64,000 nucleotides of DNA from Acanthochlamys bracteata. Its lineage: Eukaryota > Streptophyta > Magnoliopsida > Pandanales > Velloziaceae. Both the position numbers and the translations under genes were made by a program. Of this stretch, positions 23,647 to 35,700 are shown piece after piece (within the stretch, counting starts at the first letter, position 1; each line of letters begins with the position of its first letter). The notes beneath the pieces were generated by a model, which was given only the letters and a program-made list of their open reading frames with translations, was not told where the DNA came from and did not search any database. The stretch lies in NCBI GenBank assembly GCA_019914995.1, contig CM034145.1, positions 992,001 to 1,056,000 on the forward strand. The letters run 5' to 3'.

Positions 23647-26419
23647 TCTGCAAACATTTAAGCTTATAGTTACAGATTAGTACAAAGAAGCTTAAAAAAT
23701 TTAAATCTACTAAGAAACTTCATGAAATATCAAAATAAAATAAGAACAAGACTCCATTACTAGCTTTCTGAAAACCAGAATTCTCGAGCAGCTTTTGAAC
23801 TTTTCCTCTGATCTAGAGCTGATCCAATCTGAAAATCAATACAGAAACAGTAAGAAGCATTAAGCTTCTCATCCAGAAAACCTCAACAACAACAACAACT
23901 CAAAAGATTATAATCGCATAACAACAACGACAAACAATCACATACACCACAACGACACAATCAGAACAAGTTTTCATCCACAACAATCAGAGTTCGCCAA
24001 AGATTGCAAGATTATAGAAGAGTATTGCAAGATTATCAAGTAGAATCGAATCTATTTATTAACCCATGAATCAAAAACAACGAGAACAAAGAACAACAAA
24101 GAATTACCCCAAGTACCCTTTGCTTTGAACTCTAGAGATTCAAGTTTTAAAATGAAGCTTAAGATGAAATAGAGTTGAAAATAAAGGAAAGCAAAATCAA
24201 TCATCAACTCAAATAATTTAACAAACGACAAAAAAACCCGGTTGATGATAATCCAAGAAATTGATGAAAAACCCTTGCAAATAAGTCCGAACAGAGTTAG
24301 AAAACCCACATACCCATTTCAAGAAATCACAAAATAAGTGAAGATACAAAGCGAAACAATCACGAATCAAGATTACAATCGAAAGAAATTTGTACCCGAA
24401 TTCACTCTCAAATCGCAGGACAATCTCGGTTAGCGGAAGAAGAAGAAGATTGGTGCGATTGCGGAAGCAGAATAACTGAAGAGTGGAGTGTGCGGTGGTA
24501 GCAAGTGAGCAAGGATTTTCAATGTTTGAATATATAGTGTCCTTATTATTAATTTTTTTAATACGTTTCGGGTACAGATGCACGAGCATTCTGTATACAA
24601 TCCGACCTACTTTTGATCTCGGGTTGACCCGACCAGCAATAGCGAATAAGGGTTGTGAAATCATAAAACTAAAAGCAGAAAACTAGCTGAGAAACAAAAT
24701 CTAAAACTTTGAGATCATTCTTGATCAAGGTTGCGTTTGAGATTGCTTATAAAATAGAGTTTTTCTGAAATTAATAATATTTTTGTTCTTTTTAAAAAAA
24801 AAGCTCTATTTTTTTACTTCTAAAAATATACAATAAAAAGATCTCATTACGTAAAAATTTTTTACACTATCTAAATTTTTAAATAAAATTTTTAAATACT
24901 TATAAAATATGTGTTGAAAAATATAAAATAGAAAAAAATTAAAAAGACGCGTTTGGTATGCACTACCAAACGCAGCCCAAGAGTACAGCCAGTCATATTC
25001 AAAATGCGTTTGGAAAAGCATTTTTTAAATATTAATTTTTATTTTTTTATTTTATATTTCTTAATATATTTTTTATAAATATGTAAAAGTTTATTTAAAA
25101 TTTATTAAAATATAAAAAAATTTACATAGTAAAAAAGAGTTTGAGGACTACATTCATATATAAGAAGTAAAATCTGTTAAAAAATTTATTTTGAAGGATA
25201 TAGAAATTTCACAAGTCTATAAGTTAACATCAAAACAAACTTTCTTTCAGAAACAGAAATACTTTTTTGATCGTAGTTGAGGTTGATGATTTTCTGCTTA
25301 CTGAATGCTGTTATTGATGATTACATCCAGATTCTTGTTCTTCTCACAAATTTCTTCGAACCTTGATACTGCATTTGGCCTCAAATTTTGAAAATAGAGT
25401 TTCTGCAACGACTAAAGGAATTCAACTCCTTCAACATCAACCACACTCAGAGATCATTTAGATGCAGTTCTTCTAATTTCTCAGCACATTTTTCGTCAAA
25501 CCTTAGAACATTAAGATCTCCCATATTAGTTAAGATCAGACACTTGAGCATTGGAAATGCATGTTCTGTGAAATGGAGCTGATCCCTTTGGAAGGCATTA
25601 TTAAGAATGAGAGTTTCCAACTTTGTTAGCTGACGAAGAACTGGCAGTGGATCCATCTCCAGTCTTGTTCATCCAAGAGACAAATAGGTAAAATTTGGAC
25701 TTTTGGCGAAGCAACTGACCAGAGATTTGCATCCTTGTTTACTCAGCCGGCCTTGCAGTTCCAATTTCTGAAGGCCATCCAATGCTTCATCTAGGTTTGT
25801 AAAGTTCAGATACTCATTTTCACTAATTGCAATTATCCTCAACAAAGAGAGAAATCGCAATTTCTTCAGGACATCACAGAGACCCACAGAATGAACGTGT
25901 TTAACCTCCGTTAACATAAGGCTCCTAAGATGGGAGAGTCTTCGAAGAACAAACAAAAACTTATCATTTGCCTTCATACCAAAAAGTGTCTGCAAATCTT
26001 TTAGTGCTTTGATATCATTCAGATCTCTGATACCAGTCAGAAAATGAAAGTCTGATTTAGTAGATACCTTCCCTGCAAAGAAGTGTTGTAACTTCTCCAA
26101 CTTGGTAACTTCATGTGGCAATTCAGTTATCCTTGTGTTGAAAATATCAAGCATTTGTAGATTTGCAAATTTCCTTACAGTTTTAGATAGCTTCTGCACT
26201 TTTGTGTTTATTAAATTCAGGTACTGCAAGTTGAAAAGATTTCCTATTGAATCAGGTATCTTCTCTACTCCACTATCTTCTAAATGCACAATTGTCAGAT
26301 ATTTGCAGCTGCACACAAGTTGTAATAAAAACTCAGATGAAATGTAGCTTTGAGATGCTATAAAAGAGCGGAAACCCGAGGCATCATTGGTAGATTCTTT
26401 TTGCACTTTATATTTATGC
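23647..26419. repeat. Tandem array unit E (right edge, joins intact NLR-1 5' half)
   Basis: This is the fifth gene X leader/promoter copy (about 24,390-24,560), MITE (24,730-24,978), AT spacer and LRR region. Unlike A-D it does not end in a primer-binding site and second-LTR stub. It runs into a single LTR and then the rest of NLR-1, so E carries the parental right edge of the duplicated segment. Confidence 0.78.
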
Positions 26420-28584
26420 TGTTGGGCTTCCAAGTTAGACTAGGCTTGAGTTAGTAGCATGTAGGGCTTGATGGGTCCGAGTGAAAAATAGACTAATTTG
26501 GTAGATTAGGATCGGATCAGTAGCGTAGGGGCTTAGGCTGATCCAAAGTGAAAAACGGACTAGCGAATTTGGAGGTTGGCCAGCAACTCGTTTTGAGTTG
26601 GGCCAAGTGGACCCTGGCTTAGTGGACTTAACAGCCCACGTTTCTTAATAATCTCACATTGGCTAGGTGCTGAAATGAATATGTGCTTATAAGTGGGGGA
26701 TGCTAACTTTTAAAAAGTAGGCTAATTTTTAGTGTGTGAATCAGATCCTACATATGCAAGCACAAGTGACGAGCTTCGTTGTAATTCTTCAAGATTTCTA
26801 CCTTATCACAGAACACGCTGAATGCTTCCTTTTTGGATTGGCTGAAACTATAATATGCATAGCAGCATGCATCTTGAACTTTCTAATTCTTCCAGCGGTG
26901 TTCCTCTCCACAACTTGAAACACGCATCTGTTTGCTAGTTCACGCAAATACTCTTCAGCCACTTCCTCCAACAAGCTCTCTCCTCTTCGCTCGATGAAGC
27001 CTTCTGCTACCAACAGCATGACGAATCTCTTTCTTTTAAATACGTACTCCACGGGAAACATGCTACAAAAGAAGAGACAACTTTTAAGGTAGTTGGGGAG
27101 ATTCTTCAAGCTAATACTAGTGAAAAATTTTAGAGGACTAAGACTTTTGTTTTTGTCGAGGTGCCACTGAAAGTTCTTAACGAAGTCATCCCAATGCTTC
27201 TCTTTCCTTTCCAACTGTGATAGAGCATTGGTAACACACACGATTGCAAGAGGTAATCCTCCGCACATTCGAATAGCTTTTTTGGCTGGCTCTACTAGTT
27301 CTGGGGGAATATTTTGGGGAAGAGGACCTCCTTGGGATGAACATGGAGCCAACAAATCATTCTGACTTTCGCAGTGTTCTTGTCCAGTACGAACGAGCCC
27401 ATTCGGAGGATTGACACCATTATTTAGTTCTACAGGTGAACTTAAAGTGTGCAGGTCACTAAGATCAGGCGAGAGACTTTTGGATCATTTGATACACTTA
27501 CACTCTTCCCTAGTTTCAACGAAGACCCAGGAAATGCCTTGCTGTAGAAGAGCTTCTCTGCATCACCTTCCTCCAAAGGCTTGATCTCGATACGACGACT
27601 TTGGAGTGCTAGGTTTGCCAGCCCCTTGAATTCTGTTGTGAATATTATTCTACTGTCTGGATTAGTTTGTGGGAACGAAACCAAAACATAATAAAAATCC
27701 CAAATTTCTTGTACACCATCTAGGTACTTTTTTCCACCAAGGGCACTTTGGAGAACCTCTATTGCAGACATTTTGGCGCCCTCCTTCTGACAAGGTTCTT
27801 CAAGTGCTGCAGACATTTTGCTGTCCTCCTTCGTACAAGCTTCTTTAACTATTAATCTCAACAGTTCATCCGAGCTGCATGCTGGCGGAACTGTTATTAA
27901 TGCATGACAAACATATTGCATTTTGTTTTCAGCTTTCACAGTGTCATATAGTCTGCGAACAAGAGTAGACTTACCTACTCCCATAGCACCCCAAATAGAA
28001 ATGACTCTGTCATATCCATCTCCGCTTTCTAGCAGTTCCATCAACTTATCCATGTATTTCTCCATGCCAAAAGGCTCAGTTTGAGAACCCACTGCTTTGT
28101 ACATCAAGCTAATAGACTTCCCATCATCTGTAGCCGGCTTAAGCAGACGGTCTTTGACTTGTACGATATGGAGAAGTTCATTTTCCAACACTTCAAACCT
28201 TGAAGCAGCATAGCCCAACTCAACAATATTTGTTTGTTTACCAACTATTTTAGCCATGAAAGGCATGAAGATGGTGACAGATTTTTTCAAGCGTTTATCA
28301 CCTAACAGATGGATAAACTTGTCAGCAATGTCCTCGACTTCATGTGCCATCTTCCTTATTTCACACAACCAAGTGACAAGGGCTTCCCCACTTTCTTCTG
28401 ACTCAACATTCCTTAAAACGGGAACCATGACCCTAAACTCCGCCTGGATACGAGTCATACTACCCAGTAGTTGTGACAACATCTCCATTTCTTTAGATAT
28501 GTAAGACCTTAGCTGGCTCTGTTCTATTCCAACCAACACAGTACCAATCTTTTCAACAGCTGCAACTAGGGCAGCCCCTGCCAT
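25250..28584 (-). pseudogene. NLR-1: CNL resistance gene, broken (source of the array)
   Basis: Starting at ATG 28,584 (MAGAALVAAVEKIG), the frame to 27,442 gives an Rx-type coiled coil with an EDVID-like HEVEDIADKF, the P-loop GAMGVGKST and RNBS-B (SRIIFTTEFKG). The kinase-2 strand is shortened to KKYLDG (KKYLIILDG in NLR-3). A stretch of about 70 codons absent from NLR-2 and NLR-3 follows, with a frameshift near 27,460-27,480. The next frame holds GLPL (CGGLPLAIV), RNBS-D (CLFFCSMFPVEYVF) and MHA in place of MHD. Another frameshift near 26,820 and a solo LTR (26,420-26,752) interrupt the gene before the LRR. The LRR frame (to 25,669) stops at the TGA shared with A-D and resumes to about 25,250. 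Not functional as read. Confidence 0.9.
26420..26752. mobile_element. Solo TRIM LTR inside NLR-1
   Basis: The 333-bp LTR starts TGTTGGGCTTCC and ends GATCCTACA, so it has TG...CA termini. It is flanked on both sides by TATGC (26,415-26,419 and 26,753-26,757), a 5-bp target-site duplication. Flanking NLR codons join across it (EARHLCL on one side, the KCNVQ-equivalent on the other). It is the same insertion site as the LTRs of units A-D, reduced here to a solo LTR by LTR-LTR recombination. Confidence 0.9.
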
Positions 28585-28599
28585 GCTCGATAGTTTCAA

Positions 28600-30950
28600 C
28601 TATGTCAAACTTCCTTTAACCTTGAGCTATCTGGTACTTCTTTCCCAGAGTCAAAGAGGTTGATATCTTGCTTTGTGAATTACACAGCATTAAAAGCTCG
28701 TCTGCAACAACAAAAGCATCTCAAAAGGACATCTCAAAAGTTACGTTATTTTTTCTAAGAAATTATTATGTCAAAGGTGTTTAATTCATTTGGATATTTT
28801 TTTTCCGTAATGAAAAGTTATTAGAAGCTACTCACAACGCAGGCAATGGCGTCTCACACACTGCAAGTACATACTTCTTATTATAAACCTTGATAAAAAA
28901 AAGAGCTCATCTATATATGCTTTGTGTTTCATTATTATGATTTTCACTGGAAGGATGTAAATCAGCAACTTTCTCAGTTAAAAATAGTATAGCATATTTG
29001 TTCACCAAAGAATGTTTTAATTATGCCACGTCTTTTTAGATATTGAAATTGAAACTTATTATGCTCGAACGAAAAATAATTTTATGCTCGAATTTAAAAT
29101 TTTAATATATAAATTGATCAAAACATTCCCCGTTTAAAGAAAAAATGAAGATTTTCGTGAACATCTTGATATCTAATAAAAAGATTAATTATAAACTCAA
29201 AAATTATTATTTTATCTACGATATACTATTATGTTTAAGGGGGTATCCTGAAGGACATTAACTGAAGTTTGAACCTTAATTAGTTATTCCTTTTACAACT
29301 TTATCTTTATTCCATAGTTTAGAATTAGGCCAATTGGATTTGATTCGGTTGTTAACAAATGCTTACACATGATCAGGTTGGTTCTTGCCTAATAATACAG
29401 GATAAGGCAAATGATGGAAAAAAAAAAGTAAGAAAACTTTCCGGTATTTTTGTGGATTGCTAACTGAAATATACAAACAACTGCTACTTGCCGCATGCCT
29501 CACCCTCTAAATTTACCGAAATCATATTAAACATGTCAAATGACTTTTAAAAAACCTTATAACACTAAAATTGACATATATGTGTTATTAATGAAATCTG
29601 CTAGAAAAATCTTCATTTTTTAGTGTTGTAGGGATCACTTTTTACTAGAATATATCATAAAGAAGAAACTGAATGCTATTCAATAATATCACTTCAAGAA
29701 GAACAATTATAAATAAAAAACTATAGTGATTCACGAGTATTATGCTAAAAAATAATATTGTAAGCACATACAATAAAAAGCTTCTATATATTAAGAGGAT
29801 CCCAAATTCTTACTGCAAAAACTGACGACATCTTATAAGCTATCTCTACAAAAGCAAAAGGGTATAGTAAGGACATACGATTTGTGGAGTAAATTTTTCG
29901 CCTTTCACAGAGCGTTCGATCTTAATCATATCGTCGTCTTATTCAAAATCTTCCTTTTTCCTCTAAAAGCAACGAACAAATATTATGCCTCAAAATCACA
30001 GTATTGAAATCTCATCCAGAATAATTGGAGCATTTCAAAAAAAGAAAATTCAAACTAACATAAAAGGAGATATCTAACAAATGCTGAAGAAGACTTGGTT
30101 CGTCAATAAAAATAAAATTTTAAGAAAAGAATGTTATATTTTAAAAAAATAATAAAAGCAAAAAATAAAATTGAATCTCTTACTGAGTAGAAAAGAAATT
30201 AAAGTTTGCTCAAAATAATTGAACGCACTGAACACAATCTTAGATTTTTCCTTATCAGAATATCAACCTACAAAGCAGAACAAAGTAAGAACGAAAAGAT
30301 AAGAAATAAAGCATCTATAAAATTGTTCATTTGTAATTTTCAAACAAATAGACGACAATGGCAAGAATAGAGAACCTTTTCTATATATATCATCACCATC
30401 AAGCAAACTTTTTGTTCTTTTATCTTTTCTTTTAAAAAAATGAACAGATCATCGAAATATCTTTTGTGATAAATGATCAAATCAGTGAGGAAGTTAAGAA
30501 AATTCGATTGATTCTTTAAGATCTATAATGTGATCCTGAATTTGCTTTAGAAAACAAATAAAAATTAAAAACAAGAATCTAAAGATCCTAAGTAATGAAT
30601 CTGAAATTGAATTTTTTCTTATAGATAGATTTATTTATAACCGTTTTCTTTTGAAACAAGCGGTTTAGAGTTTGGATATAATTACAATACTTCTCTAATA
30701 GATTTGTAGAGCAGTTATCTACTTTCCTAGTTGGATGAAAAACTTTATGGTTTGTTCACGATTAAATTCGTCTCCCCGGCTCTGGTAATCCTTAACGGTA
30801 GTAGTTAGTTATTTTTTTTAAAAAATTATTATGTCAAAGGTGTATAATTTATTTGGAATGAAAATTATTGTGTTTACCGAAGCTATTCATAACCCAGGCA
30901 ATGTCGTCACATACACTGCAAGTATATATACGTTACGATGGCAGGGCTAG
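28600..30950. other. NLR-1 upstream region with duplicated flank modules
   Basis: No gene is visible. Bases 28,745-29,050 match 44,395-44,700. Bases 30,430-30,940 match 43,740-44,530, including the blocks TGTGATCCTGAATTTGCTT and ACAATACTTCTCTAAT and an echo of the first module at 30,820-30,940. Bases 29,880-30,060 match the TTTGTGGAGTAAAT module upstream of NLR-2. This is inferred to be rearranged promoter-distal sequence of the NLR family. Confidence 0.55.
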
Positions 30951-31720
30951 AGAAGGATGAGCTCCTACAAGGAGGGGAGCATTCTGCTGTTGATAGAGAG
31001 CAAAAATTAGTCAAAGAACAAGCATTGGTGGAACTCGCCGAAGCTGGAGGCTGACGGACAAGTGCCAGGGATGCCTAGGGTGTTTCACTAGAGAACGGGG
31101 AAGAAGTGGCACCAAGCTTGGACAGTTGGGTCGAAGCTAGCAGTTGGGTGGAACTCAGGGCAACTAGAATACCTTAGATGGTGTCATGGGCACCATTTGA
31201 TCTGCACTTGGGTGCAGTTCAGTGGCATCCATATGCCATATAGGAGTTTAGCTCTGTTAGAACTCTAAGGTTGATTCTGATTACAATAATGATTAAAAAT
31301 TATAGTTTATGGATTAAGATTAATTAATGATTGGAATTAAGTTCTGTAAAAATTCATCGAAGATATCTATCCTACATCCAGGACACAATAAACCAGCTGT
31401 TCAGCTACTGATTATATAAGATTTTTTTTATAGCATACAGAATAAAGGATCCCTCAGCCATCAAGCATTCAGCTGTTTAATTACTGCTACATGGATAAAA
31501 CAAAGCATCTCAAACAGAAAAATAAAAATCATAGCATACAGAACAGATGATCCCACAGTTACCTAACAGACAGCTGGTCAGCTATTAAAAATATGAGATG
31601 TCTCTGTGACGCATACAATAGAGGATCGGGTTCATCTACAGAGTCCATACTCAAGTTTTCATCTCAAGACCTTATAGGCGTACACATTACTAAAGAAGAA
31701 TACACATATCATATTATACA
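30951..31720 (+). other. Unassigned leader or possible 5' LTR before the gypsy element
   Basis: Bases 30,950-31,260 are more GC-rich than their surroundings and have no open frame. From TGTTAGAACTC near 31,256 to about 31,720 the sequence could be the element's 5' LTR, but no partner LTR, clear CA end or primer-binding site was found. Confidence 0.25.
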
Positions 31721-31729
31721 AGATCTATA

Positions 31730-34562
31730 ATGAGTCAAATATCATCCTTATTCACAAGAGCAGTCAAGTTCAATTTTCAAAAAGAAAAGCAAGAAAGCAG
31801 ACCCATTAAACACAGCAAAAAGCAACTAAGTATAGATCACAACAAACCACTCATATGGCTGTCACTACACTTTATACCCACCCACCCGCTACCATTCTAT
31901 CACCTACACTAAGCCAACAATAGGCGTACACAGATGTACTGTCTCGGACATCTACAAAATCTCACTGTCCTATCGTCTTATGCTTATATCACACCAGTTC
32001 CAGCCAATCCAAGTCAAACTAACCTCTCACAGCACCAATTGCCATCACTTCTACTAATACCGAAACCACAAAATCTCCTAGTAGAAGAAGCGGTGACAAA
32101 CCAACAACCCAATGAATCTAACTACCACACCATGATTTCCCACAACCCCACCCACGTACAGTAGATGCATGTGGCAAATTCTCTTCGGTACATACCAATC
32201 CAGTCCAAATCATCTTTGAATACTAAAGACTTACATCATCAATTGCCAAGAGATAGACGCAAATTCTCTTATTTTGATGGGACTAAAGTGAATGAATGGA
32301 ATTATTCGGCGGAGAAATACTTCAAGTATTTAACGAACATCAATAGATGATCGCATTTCTATAGCTCCGATGTATTTCCACGATGAAGCCAATAGATGGT
32401 ATCAAAATTTTGAAATTGATAGACTGCACCATTCATGGAGCAGCTGAAAGAAGCTCTTATCCAACGGTTCGGTAATACAGCCTTTGGACATCCAAATTTT
32501 GCACTCAAACAACTAGTGCAAATCAGTTCGGTGACCGACTATCAAGATGCTTTTGAAGACCTACGTGCCAGGGGTTTCCACTGGCAGCAGAGAAAGACCT
32601 TATTGGCAGCTTCTGTGGTGGCCTGTTCAAACACATAACCATTGATGTAATGGCCAGCAGACCCACCTCATTGCAGGAAGCCTTTGAACTTGCTTGAAGT
32701 TTTGAGCAAAACGGGAGCTTGAGCCAACAAACACCACGATCGGGGCGTTTCCAATCCACTCGCACTGACTAGAGTACATAGAAAATAGCAGTGAACATAT
32801 CAATCCAGAGCTCTCAACCCACTAGATCGCCAGCTTCTTTCAATACTGTTGCCCGTCCTCGTATCTTTGGCCTTAGTGTGTCCGACATCAATACAAGAAG
32901 GCAAAAAGAATTATTTTTTATTGTGATGCAAAATACGAGATAGGGCACAAGTGCAGCTCAAAAATTTATTCTATTGCAGGACATGAATATGAGGAGATTG
33001 AGGAAGAGTGCTATCCTAATATAGAAGGAAATGAAATCACAAAAGATGCAACCCTGTCTTTGAGTGCTATACATGGTATAGTTGGTCCTCAAACCATTTG
33101 AGTATTGGGACAAGATTAAAAATCAAGAGGTTTTTATTCTAATAGACTAGGGGAGCATTTATACTTTCATTACAGAACGGCTTATAAAATATGTATAACT
33201 TTAAGGTATGGCTGTTCGGACAGTCCATGTTGAGCTTGCCGACGGGAGACCGCATTCTATCGAGGTAATGTACAAAAATATCCCTCTTGCTATTGAAGAA
33301 ATTAACCTGCATGTGGATGCATACCCCTTCCCATTAGGTGGCATGGATGTGGTCCTATGGATTCAATAGCTGGCTAGCCTAAGAAATGTAGTTTATGACT
33401 GGAATGCATCAGAAATGAAAATTTCTTTATTTGGCAAACGGGTTATTTTAAAAGGGATTAAAAAGAGAGGTGTTTTCAGACTGACATGCCTCAGCCACAT
33501 TTCTACTCTATGTTCTGTGCAAATTATTCCAGCAGAGGAACCCTTCTCGAAGAACACTTCAGTGCCTACGACTTGCAGTCATTACTGGACAACTATGCTT
33601 ATGTTTTTCGCCCTGCAATAAGATTGCCACCAAAGCGCTCATTGGATCATGCAATATCACTGGTACCTGGTGCTGCCCCTCCAAGTGTAAGGCCTTATTG
33701 ATATCCCTACATTCAAATAACAAAATAGAAAAAACGGTTAAGGAGATGCTTGAACAAGGTATTATCAAACCAAGCACTTCTACTTCCTCCTCACTTGTAT
33801 TGTTAGTTAAGAGAAAGCAGGCACTTGGAGGTTTTGCTTATATTACCGGGTCCAAAATACAATTACTATCAAAGATAAGTTTCCTATACTGGTTATAGAT
33901 GACCTCTAAGATGAGTTGCATGGTGCAAGAATTTTTTCCAAATTTGACCTTAAGTCTGGGTACCACCAAGTAAGAGCTAAGGAGGAAGACATACATAATA
34001 CTGCATTTAGAACCCATGATGGCCATTATGAATTCTTGGTAATGCCCTTTGGGTTAACTAATGCTCCGGATACATTCCAAGCTAACATGAATGATATTTT
34101 TAGACCCTTCCTTCGACACTTTGTGCTAGTATTTTTTTATGACATTTTTGTTTATATTTTCTCTTGGCAAGAGCATTTGGAGCATCTTGCCACTGTGTTT
34201 TACAGCAAAACAAGCTTCGAGCAAATTTAGCGAAACGTAAATTTGGGAGTAAGAAACTTGAATACTTGGGCCACTTGGTTTTTGCAGAGGGCATCTCAGC
34301 AAACCCTTATAAGGTGCAGGCAATGGTGGCTTGGCCGGTGCCTACTTCCCAAACTGCTTAAAGGGGCTTCTTGGGTTTAACGGGTTGTTACCGTCGATTT
34401 GTTAAAACTACGGCATGATCGCTGCACCTCTCACTGAACTTTTTGAAGAAGAATTCCTTTTCATGGTCTTCGGATGCTCAGGAAGCCTTCCGAAAGCTCA
34501 AGGATGCTATGACATCTACATCGGTGTTAGTCCCTCCTGATTTCTCGAAATCGTTTATAGTT
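31730..34562 (+). mobile_element. Broken Ty3/gypsy retrotransposon (gag-pol)
   Basis: Successive frames read as gag (RRKFSYFDGTKVNEWNYSAE, then YFHDEANRWYQNFE, then MEQLKEALIQRFGNTAFGH at 32,165-32,640) and a zinc-knuckle-like Cys pattern near 32,925-32,965. They continue with protease-linker sequence (LGGMDVVLWIQ near 33,340), RT ([41 protein letters not shown] at 33,620-34,130) and the start of RNase H (AAPLTELLKKNSFSWS near 34,430). The catalytic FDD-type motif reads FYDIF and many stops interrupt the frames. The element ends abruptly at about 34,562 with no integrase or 3' LTR, so it is dead and truncated. Confidence 0.88.
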
Positions 34563-34612
34563 GAAACTTTTCATATGACTTTTTATTGCCACTTGTATGT
34601 GGATGCAAATGT
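34563..34612 (+). pseudogene. Tiny NLR LRR scrap fused to the gypsy end
   Basis: About 45 bp, starting TCATATGACTTTTTATTGCC, read DFLLPLVCGCK, the same LRR motif as SDFLLPLIGGCKY in NLR-2 and the plus-strand pseudogene near 7,900. It directly follows the truncated gypsy RNase H. Confidence 0.5.
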
Positions 34613-35700
34613 ATAGAACAGTTTAATTATAATACATATTTGAAAATAACTATTAAGCTTTGGGACGTGTATAGAACACTTGAAACTGAGCAGCACAAGA
34701 AGCAGAATTTCACTAAATGTTGAAGCTTATCCGGAAGCCTATTTTCAACATAGATATCTTTCTCCTCAATCAATCAAACAGAGATTTCCTTAGTGCAATC
34801 GAAAGATGGTTACCAAGGAGTAAAATAAGATAAGTAGGAAGGAATTCCATTAGATATCGAAAATAGAAAAAAATTTTGAAGTTTGCTAATCGCACTAGAA
34901 ATCGGGACGCACTCGAGAACTCACCAATTCTGTTCAACCTTCTCTCAAGATCGCAAGCGTATCACTGGAGATATCCCTTACAATGTCTAATCTCATGATA
35001 AGAAAGCACAAGGAATTTCACGCAAAGAAACAAAGAGAACAAAGAACTCGAGTAAAGTGCGCGAGACTGCAAGATGTTCTCTTCTTAGGCAGCAAGAATG
35101 AACTCGATTGCTCAATGTTTTTTCTGATTTTCTTGCTCTTCTTGGAAGCACTGATGTAATCTGCATGAGAACATCAAGTTTCCAAAGATTAGGAAGAATG
35201 CAAGGCAAAGACGAAATGAACACCACTTGTATGAATCATTTACCCCGTAGGTTTTCTTCCTCTTAATTGTTCTACGATTTCTTTCCTTGCTTGGCGCTGC
35301 CTATTGATGCGGATAGCTTCAGTAGAGTCTCAAAAACAAGCTTTCATATTCGGAGAGAATCGGACGTCTATGCTTCAACACAATCCAATTGCTTCAAGTG
35401 TGTTTAGGATTCTGGCTGCGATGCCAAATTTGGAGGTAACAACCATATCCTCAGTAGAAAACTCTAAGAGCTTCATATTTGGATCAAGAATAATTGAGAT
35501 GATGTTTTAAATTCGGCAGGAGGAGCATGGAGTCTTCAGAAACTACAAACTTTACGCAAGTTTGTGGCAAATATGGGGGAAATCACATGGAAGCAAGTGC
35601 GTCTTTGAACAAAGTCAAACAAATGCTACGGGAACTGACAATTGTTCGTGCGAGAAGTTTAGAAACATCTCTTGGGCTCTCCAACTCCCATTGCTCGCGC
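34613..35700. other. Unassigned region with short open stretches
   Basis: Several 60-70-codon plus-strand frames occur (for example 35304-35510, with FIFGENRTSM and FIFGSRIIEMM, two similar phrases 45 codons apart). No domain is recognised, and codon-like texture is patchy. These could be fragments of a captured gene, but I cannot name it. Confidence 0.3.

Noticed and set aside
11404..26419. CRISPR-like or satellite interpretation of the regular repeats
   Set aside because: The units are 3.15 kb and composed of gene and transposon parts; this is segmental duplication in a plant genome.
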